Shown here: in pieces, positions 8,363-16,868 of the stretch
How positions within the stretch are numbered: the first letter of the stretch is position 1
Layout of the letters: the number at the start of each line of letters is the position of its first letter
NCBI GenBank assembly: GCA_022241475.1
Contig: JAKOMT010000015.1
Coordinates: forward strand, 1-34,417
DNA from: Microvirga sp.
GTDB lineage: Bacteria > Pseudomonadota > Alphaproteobacteria > Rhizobiales > Beijerinckiaceae
Length of the DNA stretch: 34,417 bases
Direction of reading: 5' to 3'
Notes under the pieces: generated by a model
Database searches by the model: none
What the model was told of the DNA's origin: nothing
The model's input: only the letters and a program-made list of their open reading frames with translations
Position numbers and translations under genes: made by a program

Positions 8363-9651
8363 TCCGACCGCATGCCCGAACGCCGAACCGGTACGGCATC
8401 GGCGATCGCTTGGCCCATATTTCGCAGGATCCTCCATTCCTGCCTGAGAGCGCGCGCCATAGCGCGCAGTCGTGCTGGATCGCGGTCGCTTCCGTTCAGT
8501 CCGCGTTCGAGCAGCGTCCGATACAGCATCACCGTCTGTTCTGTCGTCTTTGAGCGGGAGAAGCCCTTTGCACTCTCACGCGCGGCTTTCCGCAGGCTTT
8601 GCCGACGGGATTCCGGACGTTGCGCAGTCCAAGCAAGTGCTGCGGCAAAATCCACTGTCGAGGAACTGTCCGGCAACAGCCGCCCATTGCGGCCGTCCGC
8701 GACGATCTCTCGGGCTCCAGGTGCGTCGATCGCGACGACCGGTACGCCGGCTGCCATCGCCTCGGCCAACACTAGTCCCTGCGTCTCCGACCGGGACGAA
8801 AAGGCGAACACATCCATGGCGGCATAAGTGTCGGCAAGTTCGCCACCTATAATGGAACCGAGCATGTGAAGCTGCGGGGAAAGGCCGGCTTCGGTCATCG
8901 CCGCACGGAGGGGCTCCGACATCTCCCCTTGCCCGGCAACCATGAAATGCGCGCCTTGATGCGCAATGAGGAAAGACCTGACGGCCTGGATTAGGTGTCC
9001 AAGATTCTTCTCGGGCGCCAGGCGCCCCACATGTCCGACAACGAAAGCGTCTGGCGGTATCGAGAGCCGGCTTCGACACCGACGGCCGTCGCCGCCGCCG
9101 AATAGCTTCAGGTCGATCCCAGTCGGAATCACCGTCACGGGCGGCAGGACGCGATGGTCGGCCAAGAATTGGGCGATGCTCCTGCTGGGTGCGATAATCC
9201 CGTCGCACAGATTGCAGTAGCCGATCGTCAGGCTGACGATGAGCCGAGACAACGATTCGCCGGTTTCGTGGACCGCGTAGTGGCCGTACAACTCGTAGCG
9301 CGTATGGTAAGTGAAAACGACCGGAAGCTCGCGCGATGCCGCAAGCCGTAGGGCGGTGTCGCCCAGCAGAAACGGATGATGCGAATGGACGATGTCCGGG
9401 CTGAATACGTCAAGCTCTTCGTCGAGCGAATGGCCGAACGGAATGGGCACGGAGAAGTCGCTGCCCCAAAAATGCGTGATAGCGGGCACACGCACGACCC
9501 CCGCCTCATTCTCCAAATGGTCCACATAGTCCGGTGCGACCACAAGCACGGAATGCCCAAGGCCGCGCAGGCTTTCTGCAAGCCAGCTGACGCTGTTGGC
9601 CACGCCTCCTATATGCGGCGTGAAGGTATTGGTGAACATCACGATCTTCAT
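8359..9651 (-). CDS. GT4-family glycosyltransferase (GT-B fold)
   Basis: Retaining glycosyltransferase that moves a sugar from a nucleotide donor, in this subgroup often onto diacylglycerol or a mannosyl lipid. The protein has 430 residues from MKIVMFTNTFTPHIGGVA, the classic N-terminal Rossmann start. The TTG at 9702 is an alternative but adds an atypical 17 residues. Features are the donor-side motif VGHVGRLAPEKNL, the E-x7-E block SSRSETQGLVLAEAMAAG followed by VPVVAIDAPG, and a His-rich acceptor loop (DIVHSHHPFLL). It is transcribed with the acyltransferase through an ATGA overlap, which suggests a two-step glycolipid modification on the inner membrane. It diverges from the ftsH remnant and the MBL gene. 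Acceptor specificity cannot be read from sequence. Confidence 0.92.
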   Translation of the reverse strand: MKIVMFTNTFTPHIGGVANSVSWLAESLRGLGHSVLVVAPDYVDHLENEAGVVRVPAITHFWGSDFSVPIPFGHSLDEELDVFSPDIVHSHHPFLLGDTALRLAASRELPVVFTYHTRYELYGHYAVHETGESLSRLIVSLTIGYCNLCDGIIAPSRSIAQFLADHRVLPPVTVIPTGIDLKLFGGGDGRRCRSRLSIPPDAFVVGHVGRLAPEKNLGHLIQAVRSFLIAHQGAHFMVAGQGEMSEPLRAAMTEAGLSPQLHMLGSIIGGELADTYAAMDVFAFSSRSETQGLVLAEAMAAGVPVVAIDAPGAREIVADGRNGRLLPDSSSTVDFAAALAWTAQRPESRRQSLRKAARESAKGFSRSKTTEQTVMLYRTLLERGLNGSDRDPARLRAMARALRQEWRILRNMGQAIADAVPVRRSGMRSE

Positions 9652-9763
9652 TGTCTGACGCCCGACCGAGCGCAATGCATTGACTGTTACCGTCTGCAAC
9701 AAAAGCCTTCGCTAGAAATAAGGCCCTCATTCACCTTGATAGAGATGTTGTCGTGACACCGAG

Positions 9764-9777
9764 TTGATTCAGAGCAA
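9764..9777. promoter_or_regulatory. Possible degenerate FNR-like box
   Basis: TTGATTCAGAGCAA matches TTGAT-N4-ATCAA except for one base in the right arm. It lies between the divergent glycosyltransferase and the ftsH remnant, where the island's other boxes would predict a site. Weak on its own. Confidence 0.3.
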
Positions 9778-9839
9778 GTCGCTTCATGACCGCGCCGCGT
9801 AGGGATTCGCAAGCGCACAGGCGCCTCGGGGTCGCTGAT

Positions 9840-10030
9840 ATGAGCGAAAAGACGCAGTTCAACATCTGGTGCTGGGTAGCGTGGATTGTGCCGCTTCGGC
9901 GCATGGGTGCGGGCGCACGGGTAGCGGCCCCGTGCAGATCGGCAAGAGCACGGCCAAGATCTAGGCCGAGACCGACACTAACGTCGCCTTCGACGATGTC
10001 GCCGGCTTGGACCGCGCCCAGCCTCCGCTC
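9840..10030 (+). pseudogene. Decayed ftsH fragment (second copy)
   Basis: The ATG at 9840 starts MSEKTQFNIWCWVAW, which matches the beginning of FtsH. After a gap that removes the periplasmic and membrane region, the DNA resumes at the equivalent of ftsH base 350 with CGCATGGGTGCGGGCGCA. It follows ftsH through the part encoding [12 protein letters not shown] and [12 protein letters not shown]. Compared with the intact gene there are indels (after the Gly-rich stretch) and a TAG at 9962-9964. It stops matching near 10030, just before the MBL gene. This is direct evidence that a second ftsH-like gene stood here and was lost by deletion. Confidence 0.8.
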
Positions 10031-10046
10031 CTGAAAGGACCCGCCC

Positions 10047-11651
10047 GTGCCACACCCCCGTCTGACATTCCACGGTGCCGCCGGAGGCGTTACCGGCTCC
10101 TGCTTCCGTCTTAAAACCCAACATGGGGAGGTTCTGATCGACTGCGGCTTGTTTCAGGGGTCGAAGACCGAAAAGGAATTGAACTACCGTCCGTTCCCCT
10201 TTGCCCCTGAAAGGATCGGCGCCGTCATTCTCAGCCATGCGCATATCGACCATTCGGGTCTATTGCCGAAACTGGTCCGACACGGGTTCTCCGGTGCCAT
10301 CCATGCCACTCCGGCCACGATCGATCTGGCGGAGGTCATGCTGCCCGACAGCGCCCATATCCAGGAGATCGAAGTCGAGCAGTTCAACCGGCGCGCCGCC
10401 CGTCGCAACCGTGACAAGGTGGAGCCCATCTACGTCAGCGCCGACGTCGATGAATGTCTTGCCCTCTTTCATCCGCATGGATTGAACGAATGGTTTGCCG
10501 TGCTGCCCGGCCTGCGCGCACGGTTCTGGAACGCGGGACATCTTCTGGGATCAGCCTCGGTCGAAATCGAACTGACTCAGACCGAGGATGCAGCTACGCT
10601 ACGGCTCCTGTTCTCGGCCGACATCGGGCCGGATTACAAGCTGTTGCATTCCGATCCCGAGGGGCCGTGTGGCGTCGATTACCTGGTTTGTGAATCCACC
10701 TATGGCGATCGCGACCGCGCCGATGCCAGTGCGACTGGTCGCCGCATCCTGCTGCGAGACGAGGTGCGCGCGGCCATGCACCCGAACGGCGTGCTCCTTA
10801 TCCCGTCCTTTGCAGTCGAACGCGCGCAGGAACTGATCAGCGATATCGGACGCCTGATCGCCGAGGGTGAGCTGCCCGACATACCCATCTATGTGGATAG
10901 CCCGCTCGCAACCAGGGCGACCAGGGTCTTTGCGAAGCATCACCGGGAACTGGAAGAAGGCGCCGTACTGATGAAAGGGCTCAGCGCGCGGAACCTCCAC
11001 TTCACCGAATCGGCGGAACAGAGCAAGGCGCTCGATCGTGTCCGGGGGTTCCACATCGTAATAGCAGCCTCGGGCATGTGCGATGCGGGGCGCATCCGGC
11101 ACCGGCTGAAGAACTGGCTGTGGCACGAGGAGGCAACGGTCCTTTTCACGGGATATCAGGCGGAGGGCACGCTGGGACGCATCTTGCAGAATGGCGCGTC
11201 GTCTGTCCGTATTCAGGGAGAGGTATTCGTAGTCCGCGCAAGGATCCGGTCGCTCGACCTCTATTCCGGCCATGCCGATGGGCCGGAACTGGTGGAGTGG
11301 ATCAAGGCGCGTCTGCCCCTGAAACACGACCTTTTCCTCGTCCATGGTGAACCTGATGCGATTGAAGGTCTGGCTGCGCGGCTGGAGGGGATGGTCGCGG
11401 CAAATCGGATATTGCGCCCGACACTCGATGAAAGCTTCGAGCTCACTGGAAATGGCGCATGTCGACTATCCGCTAGAGTCCCTCCGCGCCTGCCTGCCGG
11501 CGATGTCGCGAGGCTCGACTGGCATAACGACGTTTCGCGTCTGATTCTGGATATCAACGACGCGCTTGCGGCCAGCCCCGACGAGAAGACCCGCGCAGTC
11601 CTGATCCGGCGACTTCGGCGCGCTCTCGATGCCGATGCGAAGCGATGTTAG
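10047..11651 (+). CDS. Beta-CASP metallo-beta-lactamase, RNA-processing type
   Basis: Metallo-beta-lactamase-fold hydrolase with a beta-CASP insert, the family of CPSF-73/Ysh1-like nucleases acting on RNA. The protein has 534 residues. The zinc motif HAHIDHSG lies at residues 64-71. Further ligands are seen in FWNAGHLLGSASVEI (His) and LLFSADIGPD (Asp). The beta-CASP part has VCESTYGDR, LIPSFAVERAQEL and IVIAASGMCDAGRIRHRL. The C-terminal RNA-specificity motif is SGHADGPELVEWI followed by FLVHGE. The start is GTG 10047 with GAAAGGA eight bases before; no ATG fits. Such genes recur in alphaproteobacterial stress islands next to ftsH and usp genes. A role in stress RNA turnover is inferred; the substrate is unknown. 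Confidence 0.92.
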   Translation: MPHPRLTFHGAAGGVTGSCFRLKTQHGEVLIDCGLFQGSKTEKELNYRPFPFAPERIGAVILSHAHIDHSGLLPKLVRHGFSGAIHATPATIDLAEVMLPDSAHIQEIEVEQFNRRAARRNRDKVEPIYVSADVDECLALFHPHGLNEWFAVLPGLRARFWNAGHLLGSASVEIELTQTEDAATLRLLFSADIGPDYKLLHSDPEGPCGVDYLVCESTYGDRDRADASATGRRILLRDEVRAAMHPNGVLLIPSFAVERAQELISDIGRLIAEGELPDIPIYVDSPLATRATRVFAKHHRELEEGAVLMKGLSARNLHFTESAEQSKALDRVRGFHIVIAASGMCDAGRIRHRLKNWLWHEEATVLFTGYQAEGTLGRILQNGASSVRIQGEVFVVRARIRSLDLYSGHADGPELVEWIKARLPLKHDLFLVHGEPDAIEGLAARLEGMVAANRILRPTLDESFELTGNGACRLSARVPPRLPAGDVARLDWHNDVSRLILDINDALAASPDEKTRAVLIRRLRRALDADAKRC

Positions 11652-12132
11652 AAGTATGCAAAGAAAGCAAAAGCAAAGCAGCTGATGAAGCGAGAGCTGG
11701 CGTTAGCGGGACGGCTCGGTATCGGGGGCACGACGCTCGTGCTCTGGAGTGGAACGGCAAGCGCATGCCGTGCCATTGAGGTCGGCCAGCGCCTAGCGCG
11801 GCACCAAGTTGCCGGTGGCAGCCCGGGTCTCAGTTCCGCTTCCGGGACTGTTGAGGAATACTAGTCGGGTGCACTAGTCATTCGGGCCGGGCCACGGGGA
11901 ACCAAAAACCAGCCGTTCGTCCAGTACCTGCTTTTCGGCTTAGGCGTGGCCGTCTTCTGCGCGTCCCGTTTCAGGGACAGAAATTGGGAAAACCGGCACT
12001 TGACCGAACCGAGACGCGGTCCGTACCCGCCGACTTAGCGGCCGGTCGAGGTCATTGCCACAGTCCTCGAAAGCGGTCGTGCGTTCATGCCCAACTGCAA
12101 TGGATTGATAGCCGCGTCACCGGCGTTCAGGA
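11652..12132. other. Spacer between stress island and protease block
   Basis: About 480 bases without a secure gene. One frame at 11685-11864 would encode 59 residues with a hydrophobic N-terminal segment ending in TASACRA (signal-peptide-like). It lacks a ribosome binding site and stops early, so it may be a remnant. The next stretch reads as broken hydrophobic coding sequence (around QPFVQYLLFGLGVAVF, after 11900). This is likely decayed DNA at a module junction. Confidence 0.4.
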
Positions 12133-14589
12133 CTAGATCAAGTTCTCGACTGGAATCCGCGCGTCATTTTCGATGATGGTTGCGACCTCCTGATAGATCT
12201 GAGCGCCAATATCGACATCGCTGGTCTCGATTGACACGACAAGCGAGTAAGGCAGCTTGCGCAACCAACGGCTACCGCGCTTACGATCGCCCCACCAGCC
12301 CTTAGCCGGCATGATGCCAATTCCGTCCTTCAGCAGGAGATCCGACGCGGGCCCCGTCCACACATCATGATGGAGCGAACCTCGCCTGGCATTTTTCGGC
12401 CCGATCGTGAAGCGATCATCCTCCTCCAGATCGTCGCGCTCATAATCGTCATCGCGGGCAAGCTGATTGACCCGGGCAATCGCCCGCTCGGGTGTTTCGT
12501 CTTCGATCCCTTTGAGGAAGAACCGGAGCTTGGCCGAGGGATAGCGGTTTCCCTGCTGCCGGGTCGAACGCGACGGATTGGGCTCGACGAAATAGGACAA
12601 AGTGATCCGCAATCGCACTTCCTCAGGACCGAGCGCCTCAAGCGCCTCGCGCGGCCACGGCAAGTCATGCCACTTCATTTCGCCGAGCGCGATCGAACTT
12701 CCGGCCCCGCGGCGATAGGTCTGGATCTCGTCCTGCACGATCATCGTCAAAGCATTGTCGAGGCTGAGGAGAGCGCGTTCCCGGTCGGGCTTGCCAAACC
12801 CGAAGCGCTGCAAAAGCTCCGCATAGTCGCCCCGAGACGGTCGTCGCGGTAAGCGCGCGAGCATCGCGGGGGTCCAACGGGCCGAATGGATCATAAGCGC
12901 GCGTACCGTCTGCGGGGTCGCATCAGGGTAGGCTGCCAGAATGGCGGCGGCGAGGCCGCTCGCCGCTGCAGTAGCCGCGCTCGTTTCGCCCGTGCAAGTG
13001 AAACGGTGGGCTGCAAAATCGCGCGCCGTGGTCACGATGCTCAAATGCGGCGCGTGTGAAGTTGCGATCCCGTCGACATCGGCCACCCGATTGCCGCCCT
13101 CCATGACGATATCGGGTTTGTTGCATAACGTGGGCCGCTCCCAGGCGAGGCTTGTCCGGGAAGTCGGGCAGAGATCCCCCTCGTCGGCAATATGACCAAC
13201 CGGCTCGTCATCTTCGACCAGATGCGTGCACGCGCCAACCGTCACCGCGTTGAGCGCTTGCGCCGGTGACCGCATCGGCGAGGCGTCGTTCAGCGCGATA
13301 TGATCATCGACCTCATAAGCCTGCTCATCGATATTGCCCGCCGGCACGAAGAACAGCCGCTGCTTGCCCGGCCGCCCGAACGCAAGCTGATCAATCGTGG
13401 TCGACAGGCTTGAGGGCCGACCATCCGACCGTTCGCGCGGAACGCTCATCGACAGCGAGTAGATCCGGTCGGCCTTGGCCGTTCGCTCAATAAGCCTCAC
13501 CGCTTCGCGCACCGATGTGCCCGGCAAAGGTTGCGCCACGCCGACGACGGCGGGCGGCAGCACCGTCACGGACTCCAACCGGTGCGCGACCAGCACAGGA
13601 CCCACCCCTGCCAGCAGAGGAGCGAGATTTTCATACAGCACGACACCGGCCATACCGGTGCCATGACCGTGGTGATCGGTGGCATTCCACGCCGCGTTGA
13701 TGGTCAGGCATCGGTCGGCTTCGAGAAACGGTGCCAGCAGGGGATGGGCCCGGCGCACCCCGCTGTCGAGCACACAGACCCGCGGCGCATCTGCCTCCGG
13801 TTCGACAATACGCTCCAGCAGACGGTTTGCCGCGGCCGCTTGCTGGCCCGGTGACAGCTCAAGCAGATGCGCCATAAACGACGAAGCACCACGCAGCTCA
13901 GCGACGACCGGAACCTTGCGGATAAGTTCACGCAGCTGCCGGCGCGTGCAGTGGGCCCGCACCACGACCGCTTCAGGAAACACCAAGTGGCCGCGTTCGA
14001 TACCGATGTCGAGCTCCGGTGCCGTGTCGCGTATCCAGTCCTCTGTCCCCGGTCGTAACCAAAGTTCCCAGGCAAACATCTCATCGATCGCCGGCAAGTC
14101 GCCATGGTCGGTCCACAGGTCGCGCAAGGTTGCTGGCCGAATCCGATCGACCCGGTCGAAAAACTCCTCGTTACTCGGCCGGTCGCCAACGCCGGGTTCG
14201 CTTTCTGCATAGGCTTCGGTGGCCTTTTTGAAGCGATCGGCCTTGACCGCGCGCATGAACACATTCGCGGTCTGTTTGGCATCGTCGACATCTACCGACA
14301 GCAGATCGATACCTCGACGAGACGACTCGAAGAATTTGAGCGGCATCGGCGTCGCGCTCGGCGCTTCGAAGCTAAGATAGAAGCCGCGTTCCGCTTCGGG
14401 CAGCAGCACCTGCTCTGAGATTCGCTGCGCGTTCCGAGCGAGGGCCGTCTCGACTGCGCCGACCAAGGCATCTGCGTGCGCTCGGCGATCACCCCGCTGC
14501 ACCCGGACGGTCCGGACGACGGGTGGTACACCGCGGAACGGAATGTCACGGCCCTTACGTCCAACAAAGAGATGTGGATGCTCCGCCAT
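12133..14589 (-). CDS. ietS: Subtilisin-like S8 serine peptidase, IetS-like
   Basis: The protein has 818 residues. A long N-terminal region of no known domain (1-265) precedes the subtilase domain with the full triad: Asp275 in VCVLDSGV, His309 in HGTGMAG and Ser537 in TGETSAATAAASG. Asn in the oxyanion position fits FFVPAGNIDEQ. About 230 residues follow, rich in charged stretches, without a known domain. There is no signal peptide, so it acts inside the cell. The AAA ATPase gene ends 21 bases upstream on the same strand. The pair matches IetA/IetS of the Agrobacterium Ti plasmid pTiC58, where the serine protease is the toxic partner and the ATPase protects, stabilising the plasmid; similar pairs are also listed as anti-phage systems. 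The identity as IetS rests on architecture and order, not on an alignment. Confidence 0.85.
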   Translation of the reverse strand: MAEHPHLFVGRKGRDIPFRGVPPVVRTVRVQRGDRRAHADALVGAVETALARNAQRISEQVLLPEAERGFYLSFEAPSATPMPLKFFESSRRGIDLLSVDVDDAKQTANVFMRAVKADRFKKATEAYAESEPGVGDRPSNEEFFDRVDRIRPATLRDLWTDHGDLPAIDEMFAWELWLRPGTEDWIRDTAPELDIGIERGHLVFPEAVVVRAHCTRRQLRELIRKVPVVAELRGASSFMAHLLELSPGQQAAAANRLLERIVEPEADAPRVCVLDSGVRRAHPLLAPFLEADRCLTINAAWNATDHHGHGTGMAGVVLYENLAPLLAGVGPVLVAHRLESVTVLPPAVVGVAQPLPGTSVREAVRLIERTAKADRIYSLSMSVPRERSDGRPSSLSTTIDQLAFGRPGKQRLFFVPAGNIDEQAYEVDDHIALNDASPMRSPAQALNAVTVGACTHLVEDDEPVGHIADEGDLCPTSRTSLAWERPTLCNKPDIVMEGGNRVADVDGIATSHAPHLSIVTTARDFAAHRFTCTGETSAATAAASGLAAAILAAYPDATPQTVRALMIHSARWTPAMLARLPRRPSRGDYAELLQRFGFGKPDRERALLSLDNALTMIVQDEIQTYRRGAGSSIALGEMKWHDLPWPREALEALGPEEVRLRITLSYFVEPNPSRSTRQQGNRYPSAKLRFFLKGIEDETPERAIARVNQLARDDDYERDDLEEDDRFTIGPKNARRGSLHHDVWTGPASDLLLKDGIGIMPAKGWWGDRKRGSRWLRKLPYSLVVSIETSDVDIGAQIYQEVATIIENDARIPVENLI

Positions 14590-14610
14590 GCCGGCTGCAG
14601 GAACCCTCGA

Positions 14611-15594
14611 CTAGATTGAATGACCCTGGCGGCGTTCGGAGAGAGCGCCGACGAGCAGGTCGGCGTCCAATTCACCATTGTGGTCGAGCACCGCGATCCG
14701 AGCCGCGTCCGCCGCACCGCGGGCGATGTCGCAATGCGACATGCCCTTGGTTTCAACCATTAACCGGTCCCAATCGAGCCCCTGCAGATCAAAAGTCGTC
14801 AAGCTATTCTCTATCACCTCCCGTGCCTGAGCCTCGTCCGGCAACTCGTAACTGAAAATCGCGTCGAACCTGCGGAACAGGGCCTTGTCGAGCAGCTTGG
14901 CATGGTTGGTCGCGGCCAAGATCAGACTGGTGCTGCCGTCTTCCTCAAGGAACTTCAAGAAGGCCGTCGATATCCGCCGGGCTTCGCCGACATCGTTGGG
15001 TATCGAACGTTCGGCGCCGAGCGCATCGAGTTCGTCGAAAAGGTAGACGCCGCGATTGTTGGCGATGGATTCGAACACCAGACGCAGCTTGGCCGCGCTC
15101 TCGCCCATGAACTTGGTGATGATGCCGTCGAGTTCGATCGTGAACAACGGGAGCGACAGCTCACCGGCAAGCGCTGCCGCGGTGCTCGTCTTGCCCGTGC
15201 CGGGCGGTCCGCTGAGCAGTAGTTTGCGCCGCGGATTGAGGCCGTGATCCTCAAGTTTCTCGCGCTGGCGCTGTTCCTTGACGATCCGCTTGAGCGCCTC
15301 GTCGAGCCGTTTGGGCATGACCAACGAAGACAGCCGGATGCTCGGAAAGCTCGCCGTCAGAATGCCGGCCAACTCGCCGCGCGGCCGCACCATCGGGATC
15401 GGATCGCGTGTGCGCTCGATAGATGCCGACTGGTTGCGCGCCTGTTCGACAAGCGCGCGCAGCTCTTCCGCGACCTTGCTGTGGCCGCGCTTGGCTGCGT
15501 CGGACGCCAGTTGCAGCGCCACCTGTTCGAAACGACTGCTGTCGCCCCGCGTATGGCTGCGGACAAGTGAAATGATCTGGGCAGCGCTGGCCAC
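14611..15594 (-). CDS. ietA: AAA ATPase, IetA-like
   Basis: Predicted AAA+ ATPase with 327 residues, partner or antidote of the downstream S8 peptidase. An N-terminal helical region (1-100) precedes the ATPase core with GPPGTGKT (Lys135), Walker B VYLFDELDALG (Asp187, Glu188), sensor-1-type ILAATNHAKL and an arginine-finger-type FRRFD. The C-terminal lid includes LDWDRLMVETKGMSHCDIARG. The start is GTG 15594 preceded by AAGGGGG. The next gene begins 21 bases downstream, so the two are co-transcribed. In the pTiC58 system the ATPase counters the protease; the same role is inferred here. No transmembrane segment is visible. Confidence 0.88.
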   Translation of the reverse strand: MASAAQIISLVRSHTRGDSSRFEQVALQLASDAAKRGHSKVAEELRALVEQARNQSASIERTRDPIPMVRPRGELAGILTASFPSIRLSSLVMPKRLDEALKRIVKEQRQREKLEDHGLNPRRKLLLSGPPGTGKTSTAAALAGELSLPLFTIELDGIITKFMGESAAKLRLVFESIANNRGVYLFDELDALGAERSIPNDVGEARRISTAFLKFLEEDGSTSLILAATNHAKLLDKALFRRFDAIFSYELPDEAQAREVIENSLTTFDLQGLDWDRLMVETKGMSHCDIARGAADAARIAVLDHNGELDADLLVGALSERRQGHSI

Positions 15595-15748
15595 TAGTCC
15601 CCCTTACGCGGCAGCCAAAAGGCCCCACTACACTCTATGCCTGAAGCGTTGCAGAGTTCCAAGTTCTTTGCGTCTAACCGAACCATTCGCGTACTTCTGG
15701 GCTCATCCATTCTGTCGCTGTCTCCGACGGCATCAACCGTTCAACAAA

Positions 15749-16045
15749 CTATCGAACCCGGAGTGTAACCATGCAGGTCTCAGCAGGTTCAGCCTGCCAA
15801 GGTGCGCGTAATTCCAACTGCAAGCTTATGACCCCAGCGCGCTGCGGTGTCACCTGAAAGATGTCGCGCGAGGCGCCGCCGAATGCCCCCGCCGGCCGTG
15901 CCGGAAGCCGCTCAACCACCACCCCGTCAGCCGGTCGCGCTTCCCACCGATACCCGGTTGTGCCCCCACCCGGAAGGGCGAGTTTCAGCGTTCGCCCGAT
16001 AGCGGCATTGATCGTCAATGTACCTCTGGGGACATCCCGGATCAT
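15749..16045 (-). CDS. Chagasin-type cysteine protease inhibitor (I42)
   Basis: Predicted tight-binding inhibitor of papain-like (C1) cysteine peptidases. From ATG 16045 the protein has 98 residues. All three I42 binding loops are present: PGGGTTGYRW (NPTTGY loop), PAGAFGGASRD (the GxGG loop) and LRAPW (the RPW loop). There is no signal peptide from this start; a longer open frame upstream (to 16288) is antisense-like and overlaps the peptidase gene. It begins 13 bases after the stop of the C1 peptidase gene on the same strand, so peptidase and inhibitor are co-expressed. This suggests the inhibitor guards the cell from its own peptidase. The region between it and ietA (15595-15748) has no evident terminator. 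Confidence 0.88.
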   Translation of the reverse strand: MIRDVPRGTLTINAAIGRTLKLALPGGGTTGYRWEARPADGVVVERLPARPAGAFGGASRDIFQVTPQRAGVISLQLELRAPWQAEPAETCMVTLRVR

Positions 16046-16058
16046 GGGTCGCCTGTCC

Positions 16059-16868
16059 TCATGCTCTCTCGACCTCGATCCCGATGAATGGAAATTCCTG
16101 ATCGAGGCCGCATTGTCCGTAGGCAATGCGGAACAGTCCATTCTCGCCCCATGCCTCCGACCAGCTGTTCTTGCCGATCCAACAAGAAGAGTCGTCATCA
16201 TAGCCGATGATGCAGACCGCATGGAGGCCGACCTCGTCGCCAATCGCATGCTCATAGATGCCGCCCGTGTAGTAGCGGAAATCATCATAGACCCGCATGC
16301 CCGCGATCACCGGTCCTTTCGCAACGGCGTAACGGCGATCTTCAGCGCTCAAGGCGGTCCACCAGTTCGAGACCCGAAGCGCGGCAGGGATCGCCATGCA
16401 GTTGGTATCGACTGCATAAGGAAGATCGGCCTCGAGCCCGACCCCTTTCCCGGCGCGCTCGAGCGCAGGGATGAATTCCCATCCGCTCTCGCAGCAATCG
16501 CCGCAGCCGCAGAAGAAAAGGTCGGCTTCCGACAAATCGAGCGTCGCGGCCTTGTCCTCGGCAATCGCCAGCGCGCTCTCCATGGCTGCGCAGGTGGCGA
16601 ACGCAACGCATGCCCCGCAGAGGCCTTGGAATCTTACCGGCGAGACGCGGTCAAGCTCGCGCCAGTCGATCTTGACCGGCCGCTTCGGCCGAAACGCGTC
16701 AGGCGTAACCGTGGCGACCTGCAGCGCCTGGGCTTCCAAGCTCGCCAGCCTTAGCCCGAACCGGCCGGGCGCTGCCGCGACCGCGGAGATCGGTGTGTCG
16801 CCGGCTTGCCAGCCCAGCCGCTTGGCGGTAATCGCGGTTTGAACGTCGCCGAGGTCAATCAATTTCAA
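16059..16868 (-). CDS. Papain-like C1 cysteine peptidase
   Basis: The protein has 269 residues. Catalytic elements are complete: Gln81 and Cys87 in QGLCGACVAFA (papain QGxCGSCWAF), His216 in VGLHAVCIIGYDD and Asn234 in IGKNSWSEAWGENG. A Cys-rich stretch (FFCGCGDCCESGWEF) may form disulfides or bind metal. The first 65 residues resemble a short propeptide-like region. No signal peptide is seen, so activity is probably cytosolic. The gene for an I42 inhibitor follows 13 bases downstream. This peptidase/inhibitor pair in turn precedes ietA-ietS on the same strand. It may be a toxin-type or defence effector; its target is unknown. The promoter is likely in 16869-16930, where a TATA-like element can be seen but not confirmed. 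Confidence 0.9.
   Translation of the reverse strand: MKLIDLGDVQTAITAKRLGWQAGDTPISAVAAAPGRFGLRLASLEAQALQVATVTPDAFRPKRPVKIDWRELDRVSPVRFQGLCGACVAFATCAAMESALAIAEDKAATLDLSEADLFFCGCGDCCESGWEFIPALERAGKGVGLEADLPYAVDTNCMAIPAALRVSNWWTALSAEDRRYAVAKGPVIAGMRVYDDFRYYTGGIYEHAIGDEVGLHAVCIIGYDDDSSCWIGKNSWSEAWGENGLFRIAYGQCGLDQEFPFIGIEVERA

Noticed and set aside
15861..16754. 297-codon plus-strand open frame
   Set aside because: It is antisense to the C1 peptidase, whose catalytic motifs are complete; composition is Arg/Pro-rich as in high-GC shadow frames.
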